NCBI RefSeq assembly: GCF_009601025.1
Contig: NZ_WIVE01000002.1
Coordinates: 62,001 to 126,000 of the forward strand
Origin: Roseospira navarrensis
Lineage (GTDB): Bacteria; Pseudomonadota; Alphaproteobacteria; Rhodospirillales; Rhodospirillaceae
Length of the DNA stretch: 64,000 nt
Direction of reading: 5' to 3'
The notes beneath the pieces are model-generated. The model ran no database searches, was not told the origin of the DNA, and saw only the letters and a program-made list of their open reading frames with translations. How positions within the stretch are numbered: the first letter of the stretch is position 1; every line of letters starts with the position of its first letter. This document shows, piece after piece, positions 44,686 to 52,949 of this stretch. The position numbers and the translations under genes were made by a program.

Positions 44686-45147
44686 ATGGCGAACGACGAG
44701 ATCGACTGGGTCATCATCAAGAGCTTGAACAAGGAAATCGGCGCGATCGGCTTCATCAACGGCGAAGCCGCTGTGGTCGCTTCGTTCTACGATTACCGGG
44801 ACGGCAACATGGACGGCGAGGTCTCCATTCCGGAGCGCGTGGCCGCGTTCCTGTCGCCCCTGGACATCAAGAACAAGGCCGTCACCGAGGTCGCCATGGC
44901 GGCCCGCTACAACATGGAGGTGCTGCGGCGCGACGCCAGTTTCACGCACATGGCGAACAAGATGTACCTGAACTTCGCCCGGGGCCTGGTCGCCGACGGT
45001 GTCTATGCGGCCTATTTCAGCCGAGGAATCGGCTCCGCCGCCGGCGGGGTGGCGAAGGCCGTGACCAAAAACGTGGTCAAGCAGTTCGTCATCAAGAAGG
45101 GCATGGAGTCGGCCGTCAAGAAGGCCTACAAGGAGTACGTGCACTAG
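44686..45147 (+). CDS. Hypothetical protein with conserved appearance
   Basis: The 153-residue protein is not recognised. It reads DWVIIKSLNKEIGAIGFINGEAAVVASFYDYRDGNMDGEVSIPERVAAFLSPLDIKNKAVTEVAMAARYN. Its C-terminus is a Gly/Ala-rich then basic helix (FSRGIGSAAGGVAKAVTKNVVKQFVIKKGMESAVKKAYKEYVH) that could associate with membranes. DYRDGNMDGEVS resembles a single calcium-binding-like loop, but that is weak. GGGGGG lies about 9 bases before the ATG at 44686; a TTG at 44590 is possible but less likely. It follows fliP by 184 bp and is closed by a strong hairpin. Confidence 0.72.
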   Translation: MANDEIDWVIIKSLNKEIGAIGFINGEAAVVASFYDYRDGNMDGEVSIPERVAAFLSPLDIKNKAVTEVAMAARYNMEVLRRDASFTHMANKMYLNFARGLVADGVYAAYFSRGIGSAAGGVAKAVTKNVVKQFVIKKGMESAVKKAYKEYVH

Positions 45148-45155
45148 GGTTTATT

Positions 45156-45189
45156 CGGCCATGAAACGGAACGGTCCGTTTCATGGCCG
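45156..45189. terminator. 15-bp perfect hairpin between convergent genes
   Basis: CGGCCATGAAACGGA (45156-45170) pairs perfectly with TCCGTTTCATGGCCG (45175-45189) around ACGG. It fills the gap between the hypothetical gene (plus) and the CDF transporter gene (minus). No strong T-run follows on either strand, so it may act as a bidirectional terminator or mRNA 3'-end stabiliser. Confidence 0.6.
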
Positions 45190-45197
45190 CGGTTGCC

Positions 45198-45845
45198 CTA
45201 TTCCGCCATCGCGGCGGCCGAGACGGCGCACGCCGCCTCGCGTTTCTCCGTCAGCGCCTGCCGGATGATGCCCACGGCCGAGGACAGGAACAGCGCCGCC
45301 AGCACCACGGCCACCACCAGATCGGGCCACGGGGTTGCGGTGACGCCCACGAGCACGCCCGCGCCGACCACGCCCAGGTTGCCGATGGCGTCGTTCCGGC
45401 TGCACAGCCAGACCGAGCGCACGTTGGAATCCCCATCGCGGTAGCGCATCAGCAGCAACGCCGCGATCAGGTTCGCGGTGAAGGCGAGCAGGCCGACCGA
45501 ACTCATCACCACCTCGTCCGGTTGGGCGACGACGAAGGTCCGATACACGCTGGCCGACAGGATCACGGCGGCCATCACCCCCAGACTCACGCCCTTGAAC
45601 AGCGCGGCGGTGGCGCGCACCCGCACCGACATCCCGATGACGGCCAGCGAGATCGCATAGGTCACGCTGTCGCCCAGGAAGTCCAGGGCGTCGGCCTTCA
45701 GCGCCATCGACTGGGCATACAGACCGCTGGTCATCTCCACCAGGAACATGGCGGCGTTGATGGCGATGACCACCAGCAGGATGCGCTTGTAGTCGGCGGA
45801 CACGCCGTCGAATTTGGTGTCGTGGGAACAGCCGCAGCCAGACAC
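45198..45845 (-). CDS. Cation diffusion facilitator (CDF) family transporter
   Basis: The 215-residue inner-membrane protein has about six helices. The metal-site motif SMALKADALDFLGDSVTYAISL in helix II and SRNDAIGNLGVVGAGVLVG in helix V are CDF features (AxxxDxxxD and NxxD patterns). The N-terminus has Cys/His residues (SGCGCSHD) that may chelate metal. It lacks the usual C-terminal cytoplasmic domain, making it a short CDF. GTG at 45845 was chosen because AGGAGG lies 7 bases upstream; an ATG at 45878 would add 11 basic residues. It probably exports zinc, cobalt or iron. Confidence 0.85.
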   Translation of the reverse strand: MSGCGCSHDTKFDGVSADYKRILLVVIAINAAMFLVEMTSGLYAQSMALKADALDFLGDSVTYAISLAVIGMSVRVRATAALFKGVSLGVMAAVILSASVYRTFVVAQPDEVVMSSVGLLAFTANLIAALLLMRYRDGDSNVRSVWLCSRNDAIGNLGVVGAGVLVGVTATPWPDLVVAVVLAALFLSSAVGIIRQALTEKREAACAVSAAAMAE

Positions 45846-45916
45846 GGCGCCCCTCCTGTGTTTGAGAGCCAATCGCACCTATATGGCACGGCGGCGTTGC
45901 GCACGAAAGGGGAAGG

Positions 45917-46155
45917 GTCGCATGCCTCAGGGCAACGGGCGCAGGTTTCCATGACGGCACGGTCCGCGCCGTCAGCGCAGGCCTCTCGAGATCCCTCGTC
46001 TCGCTTCGCTCACTCGGGATGACAAACGAAAACGATAGGGTGTCATCCTGAAGCCGCGAAGCGGCTGAAGGATCTCGAGCTTGGGTCTCCGATCCGCTGC
46101 AAAGACCCGCAGGAGCGATCGCGTTACCCTGCGCCCGTTGCCCTGTCGCGTGCCT
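45917..46155. mobile_element. MITE-like palindromic element, copy B, with perfect 18-bp TIRs
   Basis: CAGGGCAACGGGCGCAGG (45927-45944) and its exact complement (46128-46145) bound a 219-bp element. TCGCATGCCT (45917-45926) and TCGCGTGCCT (46146-46155) flank it directly as 9/10 identical direct repeats, the pattern of a target-site duplication. Nested inside are CTCGAGATCC (45985-45994) with GGATCTCGAG (46070-46079), and GGATGACA (46017-46024) with TGTCATCC (46041-46048), so the element can fold as a cruciform. No transposase is encoded. It fills the 356-bp gap between the CDF and dimethylglycine dehydrogenase-like genes. Confidence 0.82.
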
Positions 46156-46201
46156 CGTTTCAACCGTCCGGACGGAGCCTCCCGCCCATCCGAACCTTTC
46201 G

Positions 46202-48649
46202 CTAGTTCGGCGCCACCCCGCGCAGGCGCAGGTTGTCGGGATCGTAGGGGCTCTCCGGAATGACCGTCACCTTGTGCATGGTCCCCAGGATGTCCATCGA
46301 CAGGTCGGTGCCGACCGCCGCCACCTCGGGCCGGACCATGGCCAGCGCCAGCGACTGCCCGACACGGAACCCGTAATTGCCCCCCGTGGCCCGGCCCACC
46401 ACGGTCTTGCCGTCATAGATCGGGTTGTTGCCCAGCGCATCGGCATCCGTCGCCTCGTGCACTTGCAGCGTGACGAACTGGTTCCGGAAGCCCGCATCCC
46501 GCCAGCGCAGCAGCGCGTCCCGGCCGATGAAATCGCCCTTGTCGGGATGGATGAAGCGATCCAGCCCCGATTCATAGGCCGCGTATTCGATCGACAGCTC
46601 CGTGCCCACCATGCGGTAGGACTTCTCCAGACGCAGGCTGTCCATGGCGCGAATGCCGTAGGGCTTGAGGCCCAGATCGGCCCCGGCCTCCATCAACGTA
46701 TCGAAGATGTGGGTCTGGTACTCGATGGGGTGGTGCAGTTCCCATCCCAGTTCGCCGACGAAGTTGACCCGCAGCGCCTTCACCGGCGCCATGCCGATCA
46801 CGACCTCCTGGCCCGACAGCCACGGGAAGGCCGCGTTGGAGAAGTCGGCGTCCGAAACGCGCTCCAGCAGGGTGCGGGACTTCGGCCCGGTCAGCACCAG
46901 CACGCCCATGGCCCCGGTCAGGTTCTGAAGCTGCACCGAGCCGTCATCGGGCATGTGCCTGGTCAGCCAGTCGTGATCGAGCCGTTGCAGCGCACCGGCC
47001 GAGACCAGATAGAACTGGGTTTCGCCCTCGCGCTGGATGGTGAACTCGGAATGCACCCCGCCGCGCGGTGTGAGGGCGTGGCACAGGCCGACGCGGCCGA
47101 TCTTTTTCGGCAGCCTGTTGGCGACGAGGTGGGTCAGGAACGCCTCGGCCCCCCGGCCCGTCAGGCGCGCCTTGGCGAAGGCCGTCATGTCCAGAAGGCC
47201 AACGTTTTCAGCCACATTGCGGGCTTCGGTGCCGACCGCCTCGAACCACTGCGAGCGGCGGAAGGACCAGTCGTCCTCGCGCGGCACGCCCGGCGGCGCG
47301 AACCAGTTCGGCCGCTCCCAGCCGAACTTCTGGCCGAACACCGCGCCCAGGTCGCGCATGCGCTCGTAGCACGGCGCGGTCCGCAGCGGCCGGGCGGCCG
47401 GGCGTTCCTCGTCCGGATAGTGGATGGTGAAGACGTTGGCGTAGGCTTCCTCGTTCTTGCGGCGCAGATAGCCCTTGGTGGCGTAGTCGCCGAAGCGGCG
47501 CGGGTCCACGCCCAGCATGTCGATGGTCGGTTCGCCCTCGACGATCCATTCGGCAAGCTGCCAGCCGGCCCCGCCGGCGGCCGTGATCCCGAACGAGTGA
47601 CCCTCGTTCAGCCAAAAGTTCTTCAGGCCCCAGGCCGGGCCGATGATCGGGTTGCCGTCCGGGGTGTAGGCAATGGCCCCGTTGTAGACCTCCTTGACGC
47701 CCACCTCGCCGAAAGCCGGCACGCGGAAGATCGCCCCCTCGATGTGCGGTTCCAGGCGCTCCAGGTCGCCCTGGAACAGCTCCCACTCGGTGTCGGGGTG
47801 CGGGTCGTCCGCATAGCAGCAAGGCGCGCCCTTCTCGTAGGGACCGAGCAGCAGGCCGCCGTTCTCCTCCCGCATGTACCAGGCGTTATCGGAATCGCGC
47901 AGCACACCCATTTCCGGCAGGCCCTGCTTGCGGCGGGCGACGATCTCGGGATGGGGTTCCGTCACGATGAACTGGTGCTCGACCGGGATCACCGGGATAT
48001 CGAGCCCGACCATGCGGCCGGTCGCGCGCGCGAAGTTGCCGGTGCACGAGACGATGTGCTCGCAGGTGATGTCGCCCTTGTCGGTCTTCACCCGCCACTC
48101 GCCGCTTCGGGTCGGCTCGATGCCCAGCACGGTGGTGTTGCGGTTGATCTCCGCCCCGCGCGCCCGGGCGCCCTTGGCCAGCGCCTGGGTGAGGTCCGCC
48201 GGCTGGATGTAGCCATCGGCCGGATGCCGGATCGCCCCCACCACGCCGTCAATGTTGCACAGCGGCCAGATTTCCTGGACCTGCTCCGGCGTCATGAACT
48301 CGACCTCGACCCCGATCGTCTGGGCGACGCCGGCGTACTGGTGGTACTCGTCCATGCGGTCGCGGGTCTGGGCGAGGCGGATGTTGGAGACGTTGCGGAA
48401 GCCGACGTCCTGGCCGGTCTCTTCCTGAAGGCGCTGGTAGAAGTCCACCGAGTACTTGTGCACCTGGCCGACCGAATAGCTCATGTTGAACAGGGGCAGC
48501 AGCCCGGCCGCATGCCAGGTGGAGCCCGAGGTCAGCTCCTTGCGCTCGATCAGGACGACGTCCGACCAGCCCTTGGCAGCCAGGTGGTACAGGGTGGACA
48601 CGCCGACGACACCGCCGCCGATCACCACCACGCGCGCGTGTGATCTCAT
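46202..48649 (-). CDS. FAD-dependent dimethylglycine/sarcosine dehydrogenase-like protein
   Basis: The 815-residue protein has an N-terminal FAD-binding DAO domain (RVVVIGGGVVGVSTLYHLAAKGWSDVVLIERKELTSGSTWHAAG, with the WHAAG segment near the flavin-linking His of this family). Its C-terminal half is GcvT-like and folate-binding (RSQWFEAVGTEARNVAENVGLLDMTAFAKARLTGRGAEAFL, LRVNFVGELGWELHHP, AMDSLRLEKSYRMVGTELS). Such enzymes oxidatively demethylate dimethylglycine or sarcosine and pass formaldehyde to tetrahydrofolate. GGGAGGC lies about 5 bases before the ATG at 48649. It is downstream of the sox operon on the same strand, separated by 252 bp that include a repeat relative. Confidence 0.9.
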   Translation of the reverse strand: MRSHARVVVIGGGVVGVSTLYHLAAKGWSDVVLIERKELTSGSTWHAAGLLPLFNMSYSVGQVHKYSVDFYQRLQEETGQDVGFRNVSNIRLAQTRDRMDEYHQYAGVAQTIGVEVEFMTPEQVQEIWPLCNIDGVVGAIRHPADGYIQPADLTQALAKGARARGAEINRNTTVLGIEPTRSGEWRVKTDKGDITCEHIVSCTGNFARATGRMVGLDIPVIPVEHQFIVTEPHPEIVARRKQGLPEMGVLRDSDNAWYMREENGGLLLGPYEKGAPCCYADDPHPDTEWELFQGDLERLEPHIEGAIFRVPAFGEVGVKEVYNGAIAYTPDGNPIIGPAWGLKNFWLNEGHSFGITAAGGAGWQLAEWIVEGEPTIDMLGVDPRRFGDYATKGYLRRKNEEAYANVFTIHYPDEERPAARPLRTAPCYERMRDLGAVFGQKFGWERPNWFAPPGVPREDDWSFRRSQWFEAVGTEARNVAENVGLLDMTAFAKARLTGRGAEAFLTHLVANRLPKKIGRVGLCHALTPRGGVHSEFTIQREGETQFYLVSAGALQRLDHDWLTRHMPDDGSVQLQNLTGAMGVLVLTGPKSRTLLERVSDADFSNAAFPWLSGQEVVIGMAPVKALRVNFVGELGWELHHPIEYQTHIFDTLMEAGADLGLKPYGIRAMDSLRLEKSYRMVGTELSIEYAAYESGLDRFIHPDKGDFIGRDALLRWRDAGFRNQFVTLQVHEATDADALGNNPIYDGKTVVGRATGGNYGFRVGQSLALAMVRPEVAAVGTDLSMDILGTMHKVTVIPESPYDPDNLRLRGVAPN

Positions 48650-48686
48650 GATTGCCTCCCTGTTCGCCACCCTGAAGCTTGATCGC

Positions 48687-48798
48687 GTCATCCTGAGCCG
48701 CTGAAAGCGGCGAAGGATCTCGGGCGGTTGGATGACGCCGAACCGGCAGCACGTCTTGCCACGAGATCCTTCGGTTGCTTCGCTCCCTCAGGATGGCA
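48687..48798. repeat. Rearranged relative of the palindromic repeat family (copy E)
   Basis: GTCATCC at 48687 through GGATCTCG near 48722, then CGAGATCC from 48762 through GGATGGC near 48797, use the same arm sequences as copies A-C, but in inside-out order. No clear terminal repeats or flanking duplication are visible. It lies between the dimethylglycine dehydrogenase-like gene and soxG. Confidence 0.55.
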
Positions 48799-48901
48799 CT
48801 TGGTTGTGCGGTGGGCCATTCCCTTACCTTCGGGCGTGAGTCGAATCGGTTCACGGCCCCGGCCTTTCCCGTGCGTATCCCGCGGCAGAGGGATCGCGCG
48901 C

Positions 48902-49573
48902 CTAGAAATCCGACGGTTCCTTGTCGATTCCCGTCATGGCGTCGATCAGCCAGGCCGCCGTGTAGCGGGCGAAGGAGTTGCGCACCCAGATCTCGATCGC
49001 ATCACCGCCCTCCGGCCCGTCCACGGTCACCCGCAGAAGGGCGCGGGTCCGCCCCAGCGTGGTCTGCACGCAGGCGCCCGCCTTCAGCGCGCGCGGATGC
49101 AGGTCCAGCGGGCAGCCCTTGGACAGCACCAGACGGGCGCGCGGCCCGGCCAGCACCAGCACCGTATAATTGTGCGACAGGTCGCTGACCGACAGCCACG
49201 GATCGTTCACCGGCGCTTCGCGGATCGCCTGATCCAGCGCCCGGGCAGAGCCATCGGGCGCCACCAGCAGCCACTCGTCCGGCCCCAGCCACAGCGCCAG
49301 CCGGCGACCGTCCGGACTGGCGACCCACGTGTTTGGCGCGGTCGGCGGCTGCACGCCGAAGGCCTTGCCGATCTCGGGCAGCATGCCCTCGGTCGCGCGC
49401 AGGTTCAGCACGGTGCGCGCCGCCCCGGACGACAGCGTGACCAGCGGCCCGCCGGCCCTGGCCATCGCCAGTTCCAGGGGATAGAGCGGGCTTTCCCAGC
49501 GCCCGCCGGGACCGCCCAGGCCGTATTCCAGGCCGTCCTTGGGCGCGTCGGGCTCAAGCTGCGGGGAGGCCAT
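48902..49573 (-). CDS. soxG: Sarcosine oxidase subunit gamma
   Basis: The 223-residue protein is the smallest folate-fold (GcvT-like) subunit of heterotetrameric sarcosine oxidase. PDGRRLALWLGPDEWLLVAPDG, SDLSHNYTVLVLAGPRARLVLSKGCPLDLHPRALKAGACVQTTLGRTRALLRVTVDG and IWVRNSFARYTAAWLIDA are family segments. Its start overlaps the 3' end of soxA by 20 bases, so translation is coupled. It is the last gene of soxB-soxD-soxA-soxG. Confidence 0.94.
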   Translation of the reverse strand: MASPQLEPDAPKDGLEYGLGGPGGRWESPLYPLELAMARAGGPLVTLSSGAARTVLNLRATEGMLPEIGKAFGVQPPTAPNTWVASPDGRRLALWLGPDEWLLVAPDGSARALDQAIREAPVNDPWLSVSDLSHNYTVLVLAGPRARLVLSKGCPLDLHPRALKAGACVQTTLGRTRALLRVTVDGPEGGDAIEIWVRNSFARYTAAWLIDAMTGIDKEPSDF

Positions 49574-52500
49574 CGCGGCGCGCTCCTTCCTTGTCGAACA
49601 TCACCGGATCGCAGATCACCGCCGGCACCTCGCCCGAGGGCAGCGCGACCGAGACCGTCACGCCCAAACGCGCACGTCCGCCGGCCACCAGCGCCAGCGC
49701 GAACCCGGACTCCAGCGCGGGCGACCAGTAGGCTGACGTGACGAACCCCAGCATGGGCACCGGCTTCGGTCCCCGTGACGCGCCCGGCTCGACGATCTGG
49801 CTGCCTTCCGGGACCACGCGGCGTTTGTCCTTCGGCATCAGCCCGACCAACTGCCTGCGGTCGGGCCGCGCGGTGTCGGACCGGGACAGGGACCGCTTGC
49901 CGATGAAGTCCGGCTTCTGCTTGGAGACGATCCAGTCCATGCCCAGGTCAAGGGGCGTCTGGCAGCCGTCGGTTTCCTGGCCGACGATGATGAAGCCCTT
50001 TTCGGCCCGCAGGACGTGCATGGTCTCGGTGCCGTAGGGCGTCACCCCCAGGTCCACGCCGACGCGCAGGATGGCGTCCCACAGCGCGCCGCCCTGGTGC
50101 CAGGGCACGTTGACTTCGTATTGCAGTTCGCCCGTGAAACTGATGCGGAACACGCGGGCGTGCAGCCCGGCGACGATGGCCGGCCGCCAACTCATGAACG
50201 GAAAGCTCTCCGGCGACAGGTCCTGGCCCGACGCCAGCCGCGCCATCAGGATCCCCGCCTTCGGTCCGGCGATGCCGACCGTGGACCACTGCTCGGTCAC
50301 CGAGGTCAGGCGCACGCGCAGGTCCGGCCATTCGGTCTGGAGGTAGTCCTCCAGGTGGTCCATGACCGCCGCCGCGCCGCCCGTCGTGGTGGTCATCAGG
50401 AAGCGGTCCTCGGCGATGCGGGCCGTCGTGCCGTCGTCGAACACCATGCCGTCCTCGCGGCACATCAGGCCGTAGCGCACCCGGCCGACCGCGAGTTTCT
50501 TCCAGGCGTTGGTGTAGACGCGGTTCAGGAACTCGGCGGCATCCGGTCCCTGGATGTCGATCTTGCCCAGGGTGGAGGCATCCAGGATGCCCACGCCCTC
50601 GCGCACGGCCTGGCATTCGCGGGCGACGGCCTCATGGAGGCTCTCCCCGGCGCGGGGGTAGTACCAGGGGCGCTTCCACTGGCCCACGTCCTCGAACTCC
50701 GCGCCCATCGCCACGTGCCGATCGTGGATCGCGGTCAGCCGCGCCGGGTCCAGGTGATCGCCCCGGTCGCGCCCGGCCATGGCGGCGAAGGTCACGGGGG
50801 TATAGGGCGGGCGGAAGGTGGTGGTCCCCGCCTCGCCCATGGGCCGGCCCAGCGCCTCGGCCAGCACCCCCAGGCCGTTGATGTTGGCGGTCTTGCCCTG
50901 GTCCGTGCCGAACCCGGTGAGGGTGTAGCGCTTGACGTGCTCGACGCTCTCGAAGCCCTCGCGCGCGGCCTGCTGGATGTCGTGGGCGGTGGTGTCGTTC
51001 TGCAGATCGACGAACGGCTTGCCCCAGTCGAATTCGGTGCCCTTGGCATAACGCACCTGCCACAGGGGCGAGTCCGACCCCAGCGCCGGTTCAGAGTCGC
51101 AGGCCGGTGCCTCCCCTGCCCCGCGCCCCGGATCGAAGCCGGCGAGACGGGCCGCCTCGGCGCCCGCCGCAGCCCCCTCGGCCAGGCACCCGGCCAGGTC
51201 GAAGGTGCCCGCGCAGGCGCCGACGCTGGCCTGGGCCTGCACGGCGCGGTCCGGCACGAAGGCCAGCCGGTCGGTGTCGTAGCGCAGTTTGCCGCCGGAC
51301 TGGCTGAACAGATGCACCACCGGGGACAGCCCGCCCGAGACCAGCAGCAGGTCACAGGGAATGGTCTCCAGGCAGTGCGGCTGCGCCCGGCCGTCCGCCT
51401 GCAGCTTGTTGATGCTGGCCCCGGTGATGTGCGTCTTGCCGGTGGTGCCCGCAACCACATAGCCGGTCACCACCCGAATACCCGCCGCCCGCGCGGCCGC
51501 CGGCAGCGCCGGACCGGGCTCGGCGCGGGCATCGACGATGGCGTGGATCGTCGCCCCCGCCGTGTGGAGGTCAAGGGCGGCCTCGTAGGCGCGGTCGTTG
51601 GTCGTGAACACCACCACGTCGCGCCCCGGCAGGACGGCCCAGCGGTGCAGGTATTCCTGCGCCGCGCCGGCCAGCATGATGCCCGGCCGGTCGTTGTCGC
51701 CGAACACCAGCGGGCGTTCGTGGGCGCCGGTGGCCAGCACCACCCGCTTCGCCCGGATGTGCCACAGGCGCTGGCGGGGTGCCCCCGCCGGAGCCTCGGC
51801 CAGAGACACATGATCCGTGACCCGCTCCAGCGCCATCAGATAGTTGCCGTCGTAGTACCCGAACACTGTGGTGCGCGGCAGCAGGCGAACCTCGGGATTG
51901 GCCTTCAGCATCGCCTTGACCGAGGCCACCCATTCCGGACCGGCGTGGCCCTCCACCGTGCGTGGGCGGGCGAGCAGGCTGCCGCCGAAGCGCTCGTCCT
52001 CGTCGGCCAGGATCACCCGCGCGCCCGAGCGCGCCGCCGCCCGCGCCGCCGCCAGTCCGGCGGGGCCGCCGCCGACCACCAGCACGTCGCAATGGACGTG
52101 GCGTTGTTCGTAGCGGTCCGGGTCCGGCAGGTCCGGGCATGTGCCGAAGCCGGCGGCCTTGCGGATCAGCGGCTCGTAGACGCGCTGCCACATGAAGCGC
52201 GAGCCCTGCATGATCTTGTAGTAGAAGCCCGCGCCCATGACCGGCGAGAGCGCGCCCATCACCGCGCCCAGGTCGCGCTCGACCGAGGGCCAGACATTGA
52301 CGCTCTCCGCCTCCAGGCCGTCCACCAAAGCGGTCTGGGTGGCGCGCCAGTTGGGATCGGTGCGGGCCGGTTCGCCCGTCACCCGGCGCTGGATGAGCGC
52401 GCCCGGGTCCTCGGCCCCGGCGGCCAGGATGCCGCGCGGTCGGTGGTACTTCATCGAGCGGCCGACCAGATGGATGCCGTTGGCGAGCAGCGCGCTGGCC

Positions 52501-52616
52501 AGGGTGTCGCCCGGATGGCCATCCATCCATTCATGGTTGAAGCGGAACCGGATGCGCCGCGTCCGGTCGATCAGCCCGCCGGCCGGCAGGCGATAGTCCT
52601 GCGTGCGGTCGCTCAT
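49554..52616 (-). CDS. soxA: Sarcosine oxidase subunit alpha
   Basis: The 1020-residue protein has the normal length. Order: N-terminal ferredoxin-like part (RFRFNHEWMDGHPGDTLASALLANGIHLVGRSMKYHRPRG), an NAD-binding Rossmann region (CDVLVVGGGPAGLAAARAAARSGARVILADED), a central region with LATGAHERPLVFGDNDRPGIMLAGAAQEYLHRW, and a C-terminal GcvT folate-binding domain (SSTLGKID-like ASTLGKIDIQGPDAAEFLNRVYTN, IVGQETDGCQTPLDLGMDW). With SoxBDG it converts sarcosine to glycine, giving methylene-tetrahydrofolate or formaldehyde plus hydrogen peroxide. The ATG at 52616 overlaps the soxD stop as ATGA. Confidence 0.96.
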   Translation of the reverse strand: MSDRTQDYRLPAGGLIDRTRRIRFRFNHEWMDGHPGDTLASALLANGIHLVGRSMKYHRPRGILAAGAEDPGALIQRRVTGEPARTDPNWRATQTALVDGLEAESVNVWPSVERDLGAVMGALSPVMGAGFYYKIMQGSRFMWQRVYEPLIRKAAGFGTCPDLPDPDRYEQRHVHCDVLVVGGGPAGLAAARAAARSGARVILADEDERFGGSLLARPRTVEGHAGPEWVASVKAMLKANPEVRLLPRTTVFGYYDGNYLMALERVTDHVSLAEAPAGAPRQRLWHIRAKRVVLATGAHERPLVFGDNDRPGIMLAGAAQEYLHRWAVLPGRDVVVFTTNDRAYEAALDLHTAGATIHAIVDARAEPGPALPAAARAAGIRVVTGYVVAGTTGKTHITGASINKLQADGRAQPHCLETIPCDLLLVSGGLSPVVHLFSQSGGKLRYDTDRLAFVPDRAVQAQASVGACAGTFDLAGCLAEGAAAGAEAARLAGFDPGRGAGEAPACDSEPALGSDSPLWQVRYAKGTEFDWGKPFVDLQNDTTAHDIQQAAREGFESVEHVKRYTLTGFGTDQGKTANINGLGVLAEALGRPMGEAGTTTFRPPYTPVTFAAMAGRDRGDHLDPARLTAIHDRHVAMGAEFEDVGQWKRPWYYPRAGESLHEAVARECQAVREGVGILDASTLGKIDIQGPDAAEFLNRVYTNAWKKLAVGRVRYGLMCREDGMVFDDGTTARIAEDRFLMTTTTGGAAAVMDHLEDYLQTEWPDLRVRLTSVTEQWSTVGIAGPKAGILMARLASGQDLSPESFPFMSWRPAIVAGLHARVFRISFTGELQYEVNVPWHQGGALWDAILRVGVDLGVTPYGTETMHVLRAEKGFIIVGQETDGCQTPLDLGMDWIVSKQKPDFIGKRSLSRSDTARPDRRQLVGLMPKDKRRVVPEGSQIVEPGASRGPKPVPMLGFVTSAYWSPALESGFALALVAGGRARLGVTVSVALPSGEVPAVICDPVMFDKEGARRDGLPAA

Positions 52617-52912
52617 CGCCCGGCCCCCTCGGTCTCCGGAACAGAGGGGCGCGCCTCGCCCATGCGATAGACCGCCAGCACCCGGTGACTCACCGTATCG
52701 CGCAGCACGTTGAACCAGCGCCGGCAGCCGGCGGCGTGGCACCAGCGCTCGGCGAAGACGCCCTTGGGGTTGTCGCGCAGGAACACGAACGAGGCCCAGT
52801 CCTCGTCCGACAGCGCAGCCGGATCCGCGGGCCGGGCCAGATGGGCCTGCCCGCCGTAGCTGAACTCCGGTTCCTCGCGCGGCCCGCACCAGGGGCACTC
52901 GATCAGCAGCAT
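52613..52912 (-). CDS. soxD: Sarcosine oxidase subunit delta
   Basis: The 99-residue protein starts MLLIECPWCGPREEPEFSYGGQAH, the classic SoxD opening. Cys6, Cys9, the later His in WCHAAGC and Cys63 form the expected zinc site. RDNPKGVFAERWCHAAGCRRWFNVLRDTVSHRVLAVYRMGE completes the family pattern. It sits in the order soxB-soxD-soxA, 37 bp after soxB, and is coupled to soxA by a 4-base overlap. The ATG at 52912 was chosen over an earlier in-frame codon at 52984 that would overlap soxB. Confidence 0.96.
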   Translation of the reverse strand: MLLIECPWCGPREEPEFSYGGQAHLARPADPAALSDEDWASFVFLRDNPKGVFAERWCHAAGCRRWFNVLRDTVSHRVLAVYRMGEARPSVPETEGAGR

Positions 52913-52949
52913 GATGACGGGTCCTTCCGGCAGGGTCCGTTCGATAAAA

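Noticed and set aside
45972..46163. Short ORFs in repeat copies A, B and C encoding a shared peptide (SSRVSEARRGISRG)
   Set aside because: The similarity is explained by the nucleotide repeat. There is no ribosome-binding site, and the flanking residues differ among copies.
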